A DNA stretch of 64,000 nucleotides, taken from assembly GCA_018666775.1 (NCBI GenBank), contig JABIXC010000004.1:1-64000 (forward strand), given 5' to 3'. This document shows, in pieces, positions 36,476 through 45,049 of the stretch. This stretch comes from Rhodospirillales bacterium (lineage in GTDB: Bacteria; Pseudomonadota; Alphaproteobacteria; SMXQ01). The notes below the pieces were generated by a model, which had not been told where the DNA came from, did no database searches, and was given only the letters and a program-made list of their open reading frames with translations. The stretch's first letter is position 1, and each line of letters opens with the position of its first letter. A program made the position numbers and the translations under genes.

Positions 36476-37474
36476 TTAGCTTAAATCGGGCGCGGCACGA
36501 CCGGGGTGGGGCAGTTGGGAACCGATGCCTTGTTCCTTGGCCCGGCGTAAAATTTCAACGCCGGCGGCAACATCGGCAAGCCCCACACCCATCCATTTAA
36601 ATAATGTAATGTCGGCATTTTTCTTGCGGCCATTGCCCGTGGCGAGCAAGTTTGAAAGTTGGATCACGTCGGCCCAATCACCGGGGCCACCATCGTAAAA
36701 GGTTTGAAGTTCGCGGGAATTTTCCCGGCACTGATCCAGATTGTCCACCACGACCTGATCACACCGGGGCAAGATGTCATCGGCGATTTCGGCGAAGGCC
36801 GGGATGATGGCGCCGGCGGCATTGATATGGCACCCCGGTGCAATGTGTTCTGAAAACAGGAATGGTTCTCGGGCCCGGGTCACGGTGGTGATAATGGGCG
36901 CATCCCGCACTGCATCTTCAAGGCTGGCGGCCTCGATCACTTCGAAATCATATTTTTCACGGACCAGAGCGGCAAATTTAGCCCGGTTTTCAGGGGTTGG
37001 GCTGAACACGCGGAGCCGTTTCAGGGGGCGCACGGCATTGACGGCGGCCAACTGGGTGATGGACTGTTTGCCGGTGCCAACCAGCGCCAAATCATCGGCA
37101 TGTTCATCGGCCATCCACCGGGTTGCGACAGCGGCAAGGGCGGCCGTGCGCATTTGGCCGAGAGCAACGGCTTCGATAATTGCCTTTAGCTGGCCATCAT
37201 CGGTCCCGTGCAATAAAAGCAAGGGTGCAGATTTTCCGCCGACATTGCTCCATGCTTTGGCGCCGGCAAAACCGAGGCTGGGGTATTGCGCCCCGGTGAT
37301 GTTGAGGCTGCCACCTTCCCAGACCGATTGACCCTTGTGCAGGTTTTTGGCATCCCCTGTGGCTTCCAATCGAAGCCCCGCTTCCAGGGCGGTGATGATG
37401 GCCGATAAATTGACCAGAGAGACAACCTCTGCCTCATTGATCCAGGGAAAGGTCTTTGGCATTGCATCGGTCAT
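36476..37474 (-). CDS. Ornithine cyclodeaminase/mu-crystallin family protein
   Basis: A 332-residue Rossmann-type protein. The NAD(P)-binding motif is in DDLALVGTGKQSITQLAAVN (about 125-144). The preceding GQMRTAALAAVATRWM and the later GCHINAAGAIIPAFAEIADD are typical of the family. The family includes ornithine cyclodeaminase, alanine dehydrogenase-like and ketimine reductases; the glycine-rich loop reads GTGKQ rather than GxGxQA. Substrate not assignable. GGAG precedes the ATG. It is the first gene of a leftward pair with msrA. Confidence 0.87.
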   Translation of the reverse strand: MTDAMPKTFPWINEAEVVSLVNLSAIITALEAGLRLEATGDAKNLHKGQSVWEGGSLNITGAQYPSLGFAGAKAWSNVGGKSAPLLLLHGTDDGQLKAIIEAVALGQMRTAALAAVATRWMADEHADDLALVGTGKQSITQLAAVNAVRPLKRLRVFSPTPENRAKFAALVREKYDFEVIEAASLEDAVRDAPIITTVTRAREPFLFSEHIAPGCHINAAGAIIPAFAEIADDILPRCDQVVVDNLDQCRENSRELQTFYDGGPGDWADVIQLSNLLATGNGRKKNADITLFKWMGVGLADVAAGVEILRRAKEQGIGSQLPHPGRAAPDLS

Positions 37475-37647
37475 ATTCTGCGGGCTCCATTGCAGGCGGT
37501 TTCAGTCTTTTTCTTGTAGCGCCGCTACGGGATAATATCCAGATTCCTTTCGAATATTTCATGGGGAGTTGCTATTTTTTTTGCCCATGGCCCTAAAATC
37601 ACGTTACAAATAAATGGGTTTAAAGCTGATCAGGGGCAAAGATAAAT

Positions 37648-37854
37648 ATGGCTGACGTTCTTCCACAACAAAGGCTTCTTCTAGAGATTCTGGTGATGTC
37701 TGGTGATGTCGCGGTTAACGAAGGGGGTGGCGATTCCCTGCTTTGGCGCACCATTAAAGAATGCGAAGAAAAGAAGTGGCTTAAACGGCGCACAGTCAGC
37801 CAGGGATTCCACGGTATTTCGATTACAGATCCGGGCCGCACCGCAGTTTCGTAA
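37648..37854 (+). CDS. Small winged-helix-like protein
   Basis: 68 residues: MADVLPQQRLLLEILVMSGD, then DSLLWRTIKECEEKKWLKRRTVSQGFHGISITDPGRTAV. The helix, helix, beta-hairpin order with ITDxGR at the end resembles the marR-type winged-helix core (…L…C…GWL…G…ITxxGR). It would be the only DNA-binding-like protein in the window. A weak AAAGATAA precedes the ATG. It lies 19 bases upstream of a cytochrome c gene. A direct repeat TGGTGATGTC x2 occurs inside (about 37690-37709) and encodes MSGDV-like residues. A genuine regulator is possible; confidence is limited by its size. Confidence 0.55.
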   Translation: MADVLPQQRLLLEILVMSGDVAVNEGGGDSLLWRTIKECEEKKWLKRRTVSQGFHGISITDPGRTAVS

Positions 37855-37873
37855 CGTTTGTTCATTCCGGAGT

Positions 37874-38386
37874 ATGAAGGCTATGGCCCTTGTTTCACAA
37901 AAAGTACTGATGATTGGGTTGGCCTGTGCCGCTTTGGCAGGTGCAGGCGTGATCGCGTTCATGGCGGGTGGCGCAGACGATAAAGCAGAACATAAATACG
38001 ACATGATTGATTCTGGTGATGCCCAATTGGTGGCCCAGGGGCATAAGGTCTATATGAAAGAATGTGCCAGCTGCCATGGAAAGTCCCTGAAGGGGCAAGC
38101 CAATTGGCAACAGCGCCAACCCGATGGCCTGTTGCTGGCACCGCCTCATGATGAAACCGGCCATACGTGGCATCACCCTGACGGGCACCTCTTTCGTTTG
38201 GTCAAAGATGGTGTCGGTGCCTTAATATCGCCAAATTATGTTTCTAGTATGACCCCATACAAAGACCGGTTGAGCGATCGCGATATTGCCGCCAGCATTG
38301 CTTATATCAAGTCCCGTTGGCCAAAAAAGATTCGCGAACGTCAGGGAAAAATAACCCAGAGCGCCATTGCCAACCAGTCTCAGTAA
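37874..38386 (+). CDS. Exported/membrane-anchored mono-heme cytochrome c
   Basis: A 170-residue protein. An N-terminal hydrophobic segment (about 8-32: VLMIGLACAALAGAGVIAFM) acts as a signal or membrane anchor. The heme-binding CASCH is at about residues 60-64 in YMKECASCHGKSLKGQ. A likely Met axial ligand follows in SSMTPYKDRLSDRDIAASIAYI (about 130-150). This is the small class I cytochrome c type that feeds electrons to oxidases or accepts them from a periplasmic dehydrogenase. GGAG precedes ATG 37874. It probably shares a transcript with the Met/Gly/His-rich protein gene 41 bases downstream. Confidence 0.88.
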   Translation: MKAMALVSQKVLMIGLACAALAGAGVIAFMAGGADDKAEHKYDMIDSGDAQLVAQGHKVYMKECASCHGKSLKGQANWQQRQPDGLLLAPPHDETGHTWHHPDGHLFRLVKDGVGALISPNYVSSMTPYKDRLSDRDIAASIAYIKSRWPKKIRERQGKITQSAIANQSQ

Positions 38387-38427
38387 ATTTGGTGGAGGCC
38401 AAAACTGAACAGCACTGGAGAGGATCT

Positions 38428-38979
38428 ATGATCCCAATGAAAATCAAGTTTGTTACCATTTTTGTCTTGGCATGTGCCGCCACTGGGGCATTTTCCATGA
38501 CCAGTGCTCTGGCCCATGGTCCCGGCGGTGATGTGCCGGCGGGCTCGGCTGAAGGCAGACATATGACGGGTCCCGGTATGATGGGGGGCTACGGTCAAAG
38601 TCAGCAACAGCAACAGCCCGGCTTTGGGCCCGGCAGGATGGGCGGTTATGGCTATCCCATGATGGGTGGTTATGGTCACCCCATGATGGGCAGCTATGGC
38701 CATCCGATGATGGGCAACTATGGCCATCCCGGCGTGATGGGTAATCGGCTCTATGGCAGTGGACGCCATGGGCTACGCGGTGGGAACTTAACCAAGGAAA
38801 AAGTTGCGGCTCATTTTAAGCGTCACCTTGAATGGCATGGCAACAAGCGCCTGAAGCTTGGTGCCATTAAAGAAACCAACAAGGATGTCTTTACGGTTGA
38901 TATCGTGACCAAGGATAATTCTCTGGTGTCACGGTTTGAAATCAACCGCCATACCGGGGCCATGGGCCCGGTTGATTGA
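38428..38979 (+). CDS. Exported Met/Gly/His-rich repeat protein
   Basis: 183 residues. A signal peptide (about 1-31, ending SALAHG) leads to a low-complexity region (about 44-115) with repeated GGYGxPMMGxYGHPMM units. These are rich in Met and His and suit copper or other soft-metal binding in the periplasm. The C-terminal part (about 120-183: LTKEKVAAHFKRHLEWHGNKRLKLGAIKETNKDVFTVDIVTKDNSL…) resembles a PepSY-like or similar small alpha-beta domain. GGAGAGGA precedes ATG 38428. It sits with a cytochrome c and shares a bidirectional terminator with the convergent TctC-like gene. Copper handling is inferred, not shown. Confidence 0.75.
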   Translation: MIPMKIKFVTIFVLACAATGAFSMTSALAHGPGGDVPAGSAEGRHMTGPGMMGGYGQSQQQQQPGFGPGRMGGYGYPMMGGYGHPMMGSYGHPMMGNYGHPGVMGNRLYGSGRHGLRGGNLTKEKVAAHFKRHLEWHGNKRLKLGAIKETNKDVFTVDIVTKDNSLVSRFEINRHTGAMGPVD

Positions 38980-39003
38980 TTTTATCCGCTTAATGCAGAC
39001 ATA

Positions 39004-39038
39004 AAAAAACGCCCCCGGAGCTTCCGGGGGCGTTTTAA
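39004..39038. terminator. Bidirectional terminator between the Met-rich gene and TctC-like gene B
   Basis: A perfect 10-base inverted repeat ACGCCCCCGG … CCGGGGGCGT (39009-39018 and 39024-39033) is flanked by A-run and T-run on opposite sides. It can therefore end transcription from both the rightward 38428-38979 gene and the leftward 39056-40375 gene. Confidence 0.9.
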
Positions 39039-39055
39039 TTTGTAGGCGATAGGCC

Positions 39056-40375
39056 TTATTTTTTGCAGATGACCTGTTTGGCTTCCTGGCCAGCGCCGGG
39101 ATAGACAAAGGTGCAGGTCATGCCAACCTTGATGGCCTTGCGTTTGGCCTTTTTGCCATTGATGGTGACCTTGGTCCGCGACCCAGACACCTTGGCTTTG
39201 ACTTCCTTGCCCTTGTGCTTCAGGTAAATGCGCCGGTTGCCGCGTTTGGTCTTGGTGACCTTGCCGGTGTGCCGCGCCATTTTGACGACGGCAACCTTGG
39301 CTTTGCCGCGGAATTTCATCAGACCTTCAAGCTTGGCCAGAACAGCTTTCGGTGTTGCTGCCATGCCTTCAACGATCTTCTGGATTTCCTGGCCCGTGAC
39401 CAGATTAACTTCGCGTTTGATTTTTGCCGCATCAGATAAGAACTTTGAATCCTTGGCCATGGCATTGAAAGCCGTGCGTAGAATCTTGATGCGATCTTTG
39501 GGCACACCAGGGGCCAGTGCAAAAGGACGACCCATAGCTTTGGCTGCAAAGAGCAGGTTGAAATGAGCCCGGGTTTCGGCTGTGCTGATGCCTGTTTTTT
39601 TGGCCCGTTCTTCGGTGATGAAATCATAGATCATGGGGATGCCCATTTTCTTCAATTCCGGATGCGGTACCAGCGACATTTGAACCAAGGGTTTGATATG
39701 GCCGTCGCTATAAAACCGGCCAGCGATATGTTTGAACGATGACCAGGACTGGCAGAGCCCTTCAGCTTCTTTGCGCTGAATGGCCATGTTGCCCGTGGTT
39801 GACGACGGATAGCCCTTGATGATCTGGAATTTGGTGCCCAGGGTGTTGTTAAACAGTGCGGGCTGGATTTCAGAATCGTTCGGACCAAAACCGGCCATCA
39901 AGATTGTTTTGCTGAAGGCTTCCTCGAAAGATTTGATGCCCGTGCGTGTGGCAACCACGCAAACGCCGGCTTCATTGGCCAGACTGCCAAGCCATTGCAG
40001 ATTTTTGGCTTTAAAACGCGGTCCCTTGGTCCCCATAATTTGAACCAGGGCCAAATTGCGCTGCAAACCCGCGATAACGGTGCCGTCTTTGGGGGCAACA
40101 TTAACAACAAAGTTGGCGGTAACGATGGAGCCAGCGCCGTCCTTGTTTTGAACCAGAAAACGGGGTGCGCCCGGAACAAAACGCCCGAAATGGCGGCTGA
40201 TCATGCGAGCGTAGGTGTCATAGCCACCGCCGGGTGATGAGCCGATGATCATTTTGATACGCTTGCCCTTGTAAAAATCGGCGGCCTGTGCGCTCTGGGC
40301 TGGAAGCCCAAGGCCGACAACACTCGCCAGTGCGCCTGCCAAAACGCCAGACGAAATTGATTTAAACGAAATCAT
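39056..40375 (-). CDS. TctC-like periplasmic binding protein with a basic C-terminal domain (copy B)
   Basis: 439 residues. The signal peptide ends near residue 33 (QAADFY). The TctC body shows IIGSSPGGGYDTYARM and QNKDGAGSIVTANF. The C-terminal extra domain spans about 371-439 (GKVTKTKRGNRRIYLKHKGK … TKVTINGKK … IKVGMTCTF … VICKK). Its two Cys residues (GMTC and the terminal VIC) match copies C and D. The body is more similar to copy C than to copy D. AGGGAG precedes ATG 40375; an upstream in-frame ATG at 40396 is less well placed. It is an orphan binding protein, so its membrane partners must be elsewhere. Confidence 0.88.
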   Translation of the reverse strand: MISFKSISSGVLAGALASVVGLGLPAQSAQAADFYKGKRIKMIIGSSPGGGYDTYARMISRHFGRFVPGAPRFLVQNKDGAGSIVTANFVVNVAPKDGTVIAGLQRNLALVQIMGTKGPRFKAKNLQWLGSLANEAGVCVVATRTGIKSFEEAFSKTILMAGFGPNDSEIQPALFNNTLGTKFQIIKGYPSSTTGNMAIQRKEAEGLCQSWSSFKHIAGRFYSDGHIKPLVQMSLVPHPELKKMGIPMIYDFITEERAKKTGISTAETRAHFNLLFAAKAMGRPFALAPGVPKDRIKILRTAFNAMAKDSKFLSDAAKIKREVNLVTGQEIQKIVEGMAATPKAVLAKLEGLMKFRGKAKVAVVKMARHTGKVTKTKRGNRRIYLKHKGKEVKAKVSGSRTKVTINGKKAKRKAIKVGMTCTFVYPGAGQEAKQVICKK

Positions 40376-40494
40376 GATGAAACTCCCTGATTGCATGAAT
40401 TGGATTTTTTTTGGTTATTGGGACGGAGCTTAACAGTGCTGGGGCAGGGATCAAGCCTTGTCTTGAACAGGTGTCTTGTCCGGGGTTTGGACAC

Positions 40495-40529
40495 AAAAAA
40501 ACGCCCCCGGGGTCCCCGAGGGCGTTTTA
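40495..40529 (-). terminator. Terminator of TctC-like gene C
   Basis: Inverted repeat ACGCCCCCGG … CCGAGGGCGT (nine of ten pairs), preceded by AAAAAA on the plus strand. Read leftward it is a hairpin followed by a U-run, 22 bases after the stop of the gene at 40551-41873. It is the same in form as those at 39004 and 42006. Confidence 0.85.
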
Positions 40530-40550
40530 GAGGGCTGATAAGCCGATAGG

Positions 40551-41873
40551 TTACTTCTTGCAGATGACCTGCTTGGCTTCTGAACCGGCAGAAGGATAGA
40601 CAAAGGTGCACGTCATGCCAACTTTGACGGCCTTGCGTTTGACCTTTTTGCCGTTAATCGTGACTTTGGTGCGTGAACCTGAGACCTTGGCTTTTACTTC
40701 TTTGCCCTTGTACATCAGGTAGATGCGACGGTTGCCTTTTTTGGTTTTGGTAACCTTGCCAGTGTGGCGTGCGAGCTCGACCTTAATGACTTTGACCTTG
40801 CCCTTGAACTTCATGAGACCATCAAGCTGGTCCAACAAGTTTTTAGGCGTTGCAGCCATTTTGGCAACGATCGCTTGAATCTCTGTGCCCGTGATCAGGT
40901 CCACGTCGCGCTTTTGCTTTTTGGCATCGGCGAGGAATTTGGAATCCTTGGCCATTGCTTCAAATGCGACACGCATGGTCTTGACGCGATCAGCCGGGAC
41001 ACCCGCTGCCATTGCAAAGGGACGGCCCATGGCCTTGGAGGCGAAGATCAAACGCAGGAAGCTGTTGACCTGATCAACGCTAAAGCCACCCTGGACCCGG
41101 TCTTTGGTTACGAAATCAAAGATCATCGGCACGCCCATTTTGGAGAGCTGTGCATTGGGCTTCAGAGACATCTGGACAACAGGGCGGATATTGCCATCGG
41201 TCAGGAATCGACCGGCCTGTGCCTGAAAAGAGGACCAGGACTGGCAGATGCCGTCCAGTTCACCGCGCTGAATAGCAAGATGCGCAGGCGGTGTAGAAGG
41301 ATAGCCCTTGATCAGCTTGAATTTTGTGCCGAGCAGGTTGTTGAACAATGCGGGCTGCATTTCGGTGTCGTTGGGGCCAGTGCCGCCCATGACGAATTCG
41401 CGGTCAAAGGCTTCGGCAAAGCCGCCGACCTTAACACCGGTGCGTGTGGCAATGCCGCAAGCGCCGGCTTCATTGGCAAGACTGCCGAGCCAGTTGATTT
41501 CTTCGGCTTTAAAGCGAGGGCCTTTGGTGCCCATGATCTGAACCAGAGCAATGTTGCGCTGCAGGCCAGCAATAACGGTGCCGTCTTTGGGCAGGACATT
41601 GGAAACAAAGTTCATGGCAACGATTGAACCGGCACCATCCTTGTTCTGGACCAGAAAGCTGGGCTTGCCAGCAATGAATTTGCCGATGTGGCGGCTGATC
41701 AGACGGGCGTAGGTGTCATACCCACCGCCTGGGCCGGAGCCGACGATGATTTTGACGCGCTTGCCTTTGTAAAAATCAGCAGCCTGGGTGTCTTGGGCAG
41801 CAAGCCCAAGTCCGAAGGTGCCAACCAAGGCCGCACACAGTGCCTTGGATGTAATGGATTTGAATGAACGCAT
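40551..41873 (-). CDS. TctC-like periplasmic binding protein with a basic C-terminal domain (copy C)
   Basis: 440 residues. The signal peptide ends near residue 29 (DTQAAD), followed by the body IIVGSGPGGGYDTYARL and QNKDGAGSIVAMNF. The same basic C-terminal domain spans about 372-440 (…TKVTINGKKVKRKAVKVGMTC … VICKK). The body shares long identical stretches with copy B, for example LVQIMGTKGPRFKA and WLGSLANEAG, so B and C are tandem duplicates. ATG 41873 has GGGGAG upstream; an earlier in-frame start at 41987 lacks one. Located between copies B and D, each with its own terminator. Ligand unknown; carboxylates are usual for TctC. Confidence 0.88.
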   Translation of the reverse strand: MRSFKSITSKALCAALVGTFGLGLAAQDTQAADFYKGKRVKIIVGSGPGGGYDTYARLISRHIGKFIAGKPSFLVQNKDGAGSIVAMNFVSNVLPKDGTVIAGLQRNIALVQIMGTKGPRFKAEEINWLGSLANEAGACGIATRTGVKVGGFAEAFDREFVMGGTGPNDTEMQPALFNNLLGTKFKLIKGYPSTPPAHLAIQRGELDGICQSWSSFQAQAGRFLTDGNIRPVVQMSLKPNAQLSKMGVPMIFDFVTKDRVQGGFSVDQVNSFLRLIFASKAMGRPFAMAAGVPADRVKTMRVAFEAMAKDSKFLADAKKQKRDVDLITGTEIQAIVAKMAATPKNLLDQLDGLMKFKGKVKVIKVELARHTGKVTKTKKGNRRIYLMYKGKEVKAKVSGSRTKVTINGKKVKRKAVKVGMTCTFVYPSAGSEAKQVICKK

Positions 41874-42005
41874 ATTGAAACTCCCCTTATTGTTTTTACC
41901 TGATGAAAGATCACTGAAAATTATGTTCTGATTGGGGCGGATCATAGCAATGCTTTTTGGGGGATCAAGCCTTGATATGTTAACCAAGGAGGCGAATTAA
42001 GGCAT

Positions 42006-42041
42006 AAAAAACGCCCCCGGAGCTCCCGGAGGCGTTTTTTA
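42006..42041 (-). terminator. Terminator of TctC-like gene D
   Basis: Inverted repeat ACGCCCCCGG … CCGGAGGCGT (nine of ten pairs), flanked by AAAAAA to the left and TTTTTT to the right. It lies 21 bases beyond the stop of the gene at 42063-43328, leftward. It is nearly the same sequence as the terminators at 39004 and 40495. Confidence 0.87.
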
Positions 42042-42062
42042 TTTGTTGCTTGGTGGAAGCGG

Positions 42063-43328
42063 TTACTTTTTGCAGAGAACCTGCTTTGCTTCCTGGCCCG
42101 CACCGGGATAAACGAAGGTGCAGGTCATGCCAACTTTGATGGCCTTACGCTTGGCCTTTTTGTCATTAACCATAACCAGGGTGCGCGAACCCGACACCTT
42201 GGCTTTTACTTCTTTGCCTTTATGCATCAGGTAGATGCGACGGCCACCGCGCTTGGTCTTGGTGACCTTGCCCGTGTGGCGTGCCAGGCCGATTTTAACC
42301 TTTTGCTTTACGCCCTTGTAACGGGTGTAGTTGTCCATTTTAGCGATAATGGATTTTGGCGTTGCGGCCACTTCGGCAATCATCCCCTGGATTTCAGAAC
42401 CAGAAACAAACACGACGTCGCGCTTTTGCTTTTTGGCATCGGCCATGAAGCCCTTATCTCGAGCAACAGCCTCGAAGGAAGCTCGCATCATTTTGACCAC
42501 GTCTTTTGGAACTTTTGGGCCCAGCATATAGGGCCTGCCCATAACCTTTTGGGTCAGCATCAGTTTCCAGATGAGTTTGTGTTCTGGATTACTGACAAGA
42601 TCCGTGATCAGGGGAACGTTTTTAAGCTCTGTCGGATGTGGCTTAAGCGCATTTTGGGCAAGGAACGTAAATTCCGTTTTCCATTTTGGATTACGCGCCG
42701 TCAGCGAGGAAAAGGATGACGTATAGCCCTGGACTTCGCCACGGCGCATGGCCAGTTCGGTGTTGGTAGAACCGGGGTAGCCGGTAATGATCCGAATTTT
42801 GGTGCCAAGCGTGTTGTTGGCAAGGGCTGGAAAGATTTCCGTATCATTGGGGCCAGAACCACCAAAGATCACTTCCTTGACCATGGCGTCTTGCAACGTG
42901 CGTATTTTGGTGTGTTGGTTGAACACAGCAAAAACACCGACCTCAGAATTAAGGCTGCCCAGCCAATTGATCTTTACCGGATCATATTGCGGGCCTTTCT
43001 GGCCAAAGATGGGAAGGAACGGGATGTTGCGCTGAACCCCACCGACAACCGTGCCATCTTGTTTGGCAACGTTGTAGATGAAGTTGGTTGCAACCACACT
43101 GCCAGCACCGGGCCGGTTTTTAACAAGAAACTTTGGGTTGCCGGGAACATGTTGGCCCCAGTGACGCGCAAGGGTGCGACTGTAGGTGTCATAACCACCC
43201 CCGGCACCAGACCCCACAATGATGGATACTTTTTTGCCCTTGAAATTTGGGGCGGCATCCGCAGACACAATTCCCAGTGCACCAATTGCCCCGATCAGGG
43301 CCAGTGCCGATAAACGAAAATACTTCAT
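42063..43328 (-). CDS. TctC-like periplasmic binding protein with a basic C-terminal domain (copy D)
   Basis: 421 residues. The signal peptide ends near residue 26 (VSADAAP). The body begins FKGKKVSIIVGSGAGGGYDTYSR, with KNRPGAGSVVATNF and a more divergent remainder than B or C. The basic C-terminal domain (about 353-421) nevertheless matches that of copy B at 62 of 69 positions by eye. The two Cys residues (GMTC, VLCKK) are conserved. AGGAG precedes ATG 43328. It is the farthest upstream of the leftward three-gene array. The ligand is unknown and is probably different from that of B and C. Confidence 0.88.
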   Translation of the reverse strand: MKYFRLSALALIGAIGALGIVSADAAPNFKGKKVSIIVGSGAGGGYDTYSRTLARHWGQHVPGNPKFLVKNRPGAGSVVATNFIYNVAKQDGTVVGGVQRNIPFLPIFGQKGPQYDPVKINWLGSLNSEVGVFAVFNQHTKIRTLQDAMVKEVIFGGSGPNDTEIFPALANNTLGTKIRIITGYPGSTNTELAMRRGEVQGYTSSFSSLTARNPKWKTEFTFLAQNALKPHPTELKNVPLITDLVSNPEHKLIWKLMLTQKVMGRPYMLGPKVPKDVVKMMRASFEAVARDKGFMADAKKQKRDVVFVSGSEIQGMIAEVAATPKSIIAKMDNYTRYKGVKQKVKIGLARHTGKVTKTKRGGRRIYLMHKGKEVKAKVSGSRTLVMVNDKKAKRKAIKVGMTCTFVYPGAGQEAKQVLCKK

Positions 43329-43544
43329 GAAATCTCCTGTGATTGATTGGTTTCGAAGAGAAGCTATGCAAACGTTAGCATGGCTTCTCGGCGGTGTGCT
43401 ATTTCTTACAGGTAATTTCTTTGCCTTTATAAAAATCAGAAAATGAATTTGCATTCACCGGTGATTTGAAAAATGCGGTTCCAAACGCTGCAATGACAAT
43501 GGATTTTGATAAATTTAACAACGCAAATAGGGTGCCCCCCGATT

Positions 43545-44954
43545 ATGGTAAAAATAATTCAGAAAAAACCCCAAAAACGGGGGCTTTCCTTGCCCAAAAA
43601 AATGAATCGCAAAGCCGTTGTCGCCACCAACAATGCTGTGTTTGCAATTCGACCCCGCGCAAAATCACGCAAAGAAGACATTTTTCGAATTTCTTCCCTT
43701 GGCCTCGATTGGGATATCGGTGCAATGGTCTATGGGCCTAAAAAGGGTGCGATTACCCGTGGGGCCGATGGCAAGAAAGCGGGTTTTTTCCTCCTTCATG
43801 GGGGTAACAGCGATTACAAGGCAGTGGAACCGCTGGCCCAGGTGTTGGCAGAACGCTTTGGCTACAAGGTTGTTTCCATGACCTTTCCGGGCAGGCTTTA
43901 TTTCCCCGCAAAAAACCGGAACTGGCCGGGCGATACGATTAATGAAGATGGCACGGCGCGCATGCCCATCTGGAAACGCGGTGAGGTCATTACGCCAGAT
44001 CAATACAAATTGGTCCGGGAATATTCTCTGGCGGATCGGTATGGCGTGCGCACCTTGGCCCGGGCGAAACCAGGAACCCTGTTTCACGCGCGGATGGCCG
44101 CGTGGCCGGTGGCTTTTGATGATGCCATGATAGAGGCGTGCCGGCGTCATTTCCCACAAGATGACTATTCGGTCTATGCCCATGGTCATTCAACCGGCGG
44201 CGCTTTTACGGCGATCTTAAGCCAGCGGTTGCCAAATATGGTTGGCCATACAGAGGTCGAAACCGCACCCATTGGCACCATTAATCAGCGCAAGCATGGC
44301 TGGTCCGGGTCTCTTGGCAAAATCAAGGGCCATGATAAGGGTGCGGAAATCAGTAAGGGCGGCACGGCAGGGTTGGCGGACCCTTTCACGGACCTTTATC
44401 TCCGAACCTGGCGGGATCGTGCCCGATATAGCGGACCCGAAGCCTTGGGCAAAGAGGGCCCCGGCGCTTTGATGCGTCTGCCATCGTTAATGGAGAAAAT
44501 TCTGGATGGTTGGAAAACCGAACGGCTTGCGCCTCAGTTCAAGGCCGAATTTCTGATAACCCACAACATTGTGCCATCCCTGACCAAAGCCGCCCGGGCA
44601 GCGGCCCGGCGACTGGGCTATGCCCCGGCCCAAACCCGAGCTTTGGTTGAACGCTATCTTGATTATGGGCGGTATCTCACCGGTTCTGATGTGAAGCCCG
44701 TGCCGCCATCGCTGTTCGTCAATTCATGTTACAGCCGTGATAATTCCGAAGAAGCGTTCAGGGAAGTGATCTTGCCCATGTTGGCTGAATTGCGTCCCGC
44801 GCCCAAGACACATCTCATTATGCTGGATGCTTCCAAACATATTTATATGGAACCAGATGGCGATGACTTGCCCCTTGGCATGGCCCCGGTGGCAGCATCG
44901 CTTTTTAATGATGCGGTTCGCGGTGGATTTTTCCTCGATAAATCAAAGCGTTAA
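43545..44954 (+). CDS. Large alpha/beta hydrolase-like protein, basic N-terminus
   Basis: About 469 residues from ATG 43545 (ATG 43602 is also possible; no strong ribosome site for either). A basic N-terminus (about 1-40) precedes a hydrolase-like core. The core has AGFFLLHGGNSDYKAVEPLA (an HGG oxyanion motif), the nucleophile elbow SVYAHGHSTGGAFTAILS (Ser near 213) and a late His region in MLDASKHIYMEPDG (about 437). The insert between strands is much longer than usual. Membrane or secretion signals are not clear. Specific function not recognised; an esterase, amidase or decarboxylase-like reaction is possible. Confidence 0.68.
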   Translation: MVKIIQKKPQKRGLSLPKKMNRKAVVATNNAVFAIRPRAKSRKEDIFRISSLGLDWDIGAMVYGPKKGAITRGADGKKAGFFLLHGGNSDYKAVEPLAQVLAERFGYKVVSMTFPGRLYFPAKNRNWPGDTINEDGTARMPIWKRGEVITPDQYKLVREYSLADRYGVRTLARAKPGTLFHARMAAWPVAFDDAMIEACRRHFPQDDYSVYAHGHSTGGAFTAILSQRLPNMVGHTEVETAPIGTINQRKHGWSGSLGKIKGHDKGAEISKGGTAGLADPFTDLYLRTWRDRARYSGPEALGKEGPGALMRLPSLMEKILDGWKTERLAPQFKAEFLITHNIVPSLTKAARAAARRLGYAPAQTRALVERYLDYGRYLTGSDVKPVPPSLFVNSCYSRDNSEEAFREVILPMLAELRPAPKTHLIMLDASKHIYMEPDGDDLPLGMAPVAASLFNDAVRGGFFLDKSKR

Positions 44955-45019
44955 ATCATAAACCCAGACTTTTGTCGGTCGGTCTGTGCCGACATACATA
45001 CATTTCAATTTTTTTTACC

Positions 45020-45049
45020 TTGACTTGGTTAGGTATCTAACGGTATTTA
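45020..45049 (+). promoter_or_regulatory. Candidate sigma-70 promoter upstream of the bicupin gene
   Basis: TTGACT (45020-45025) and TATTTA (45044-45049) are separated by 18 bases, 85 bases before the bicupin start. The spacer contains TTAGGTATCTAA, an imperfect inverted repeat, and further TTAG/CTAA half-sites follow (TAGTTAGTTAGCTTACTAA), suggesting an operator. These are by-eye matches only. Confidence 0.45.

Noticed and set aside
37690-37709. Direct repeat TGGTGATGTC x2, considered as a regulatory repeat
   Set aside because: It lies inside the small winged-helix-like frame and codes for a plain amino acid repeat; two units are not enough to call an array.
40764-41627. A 287-codon plus-strand frame opposite TctC-like gene C
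   Set aside because: Antisense shadow; similar mirror frames appear opposite the other TctC copies because their codon use is similar.
39056-43328. Reading the three similar 3' ends as recent gene conversion
   Set aside because: Silent positions differ widely between copies, which recent conversion would have erased.
44971-44996. Hairpin GTCGG…CCGAC after the large hydrolase gene, considered as a terminator
   Set aside because: The stem is only five pairs with a poor loop, and the T-run starts too far downstream to be convincing.
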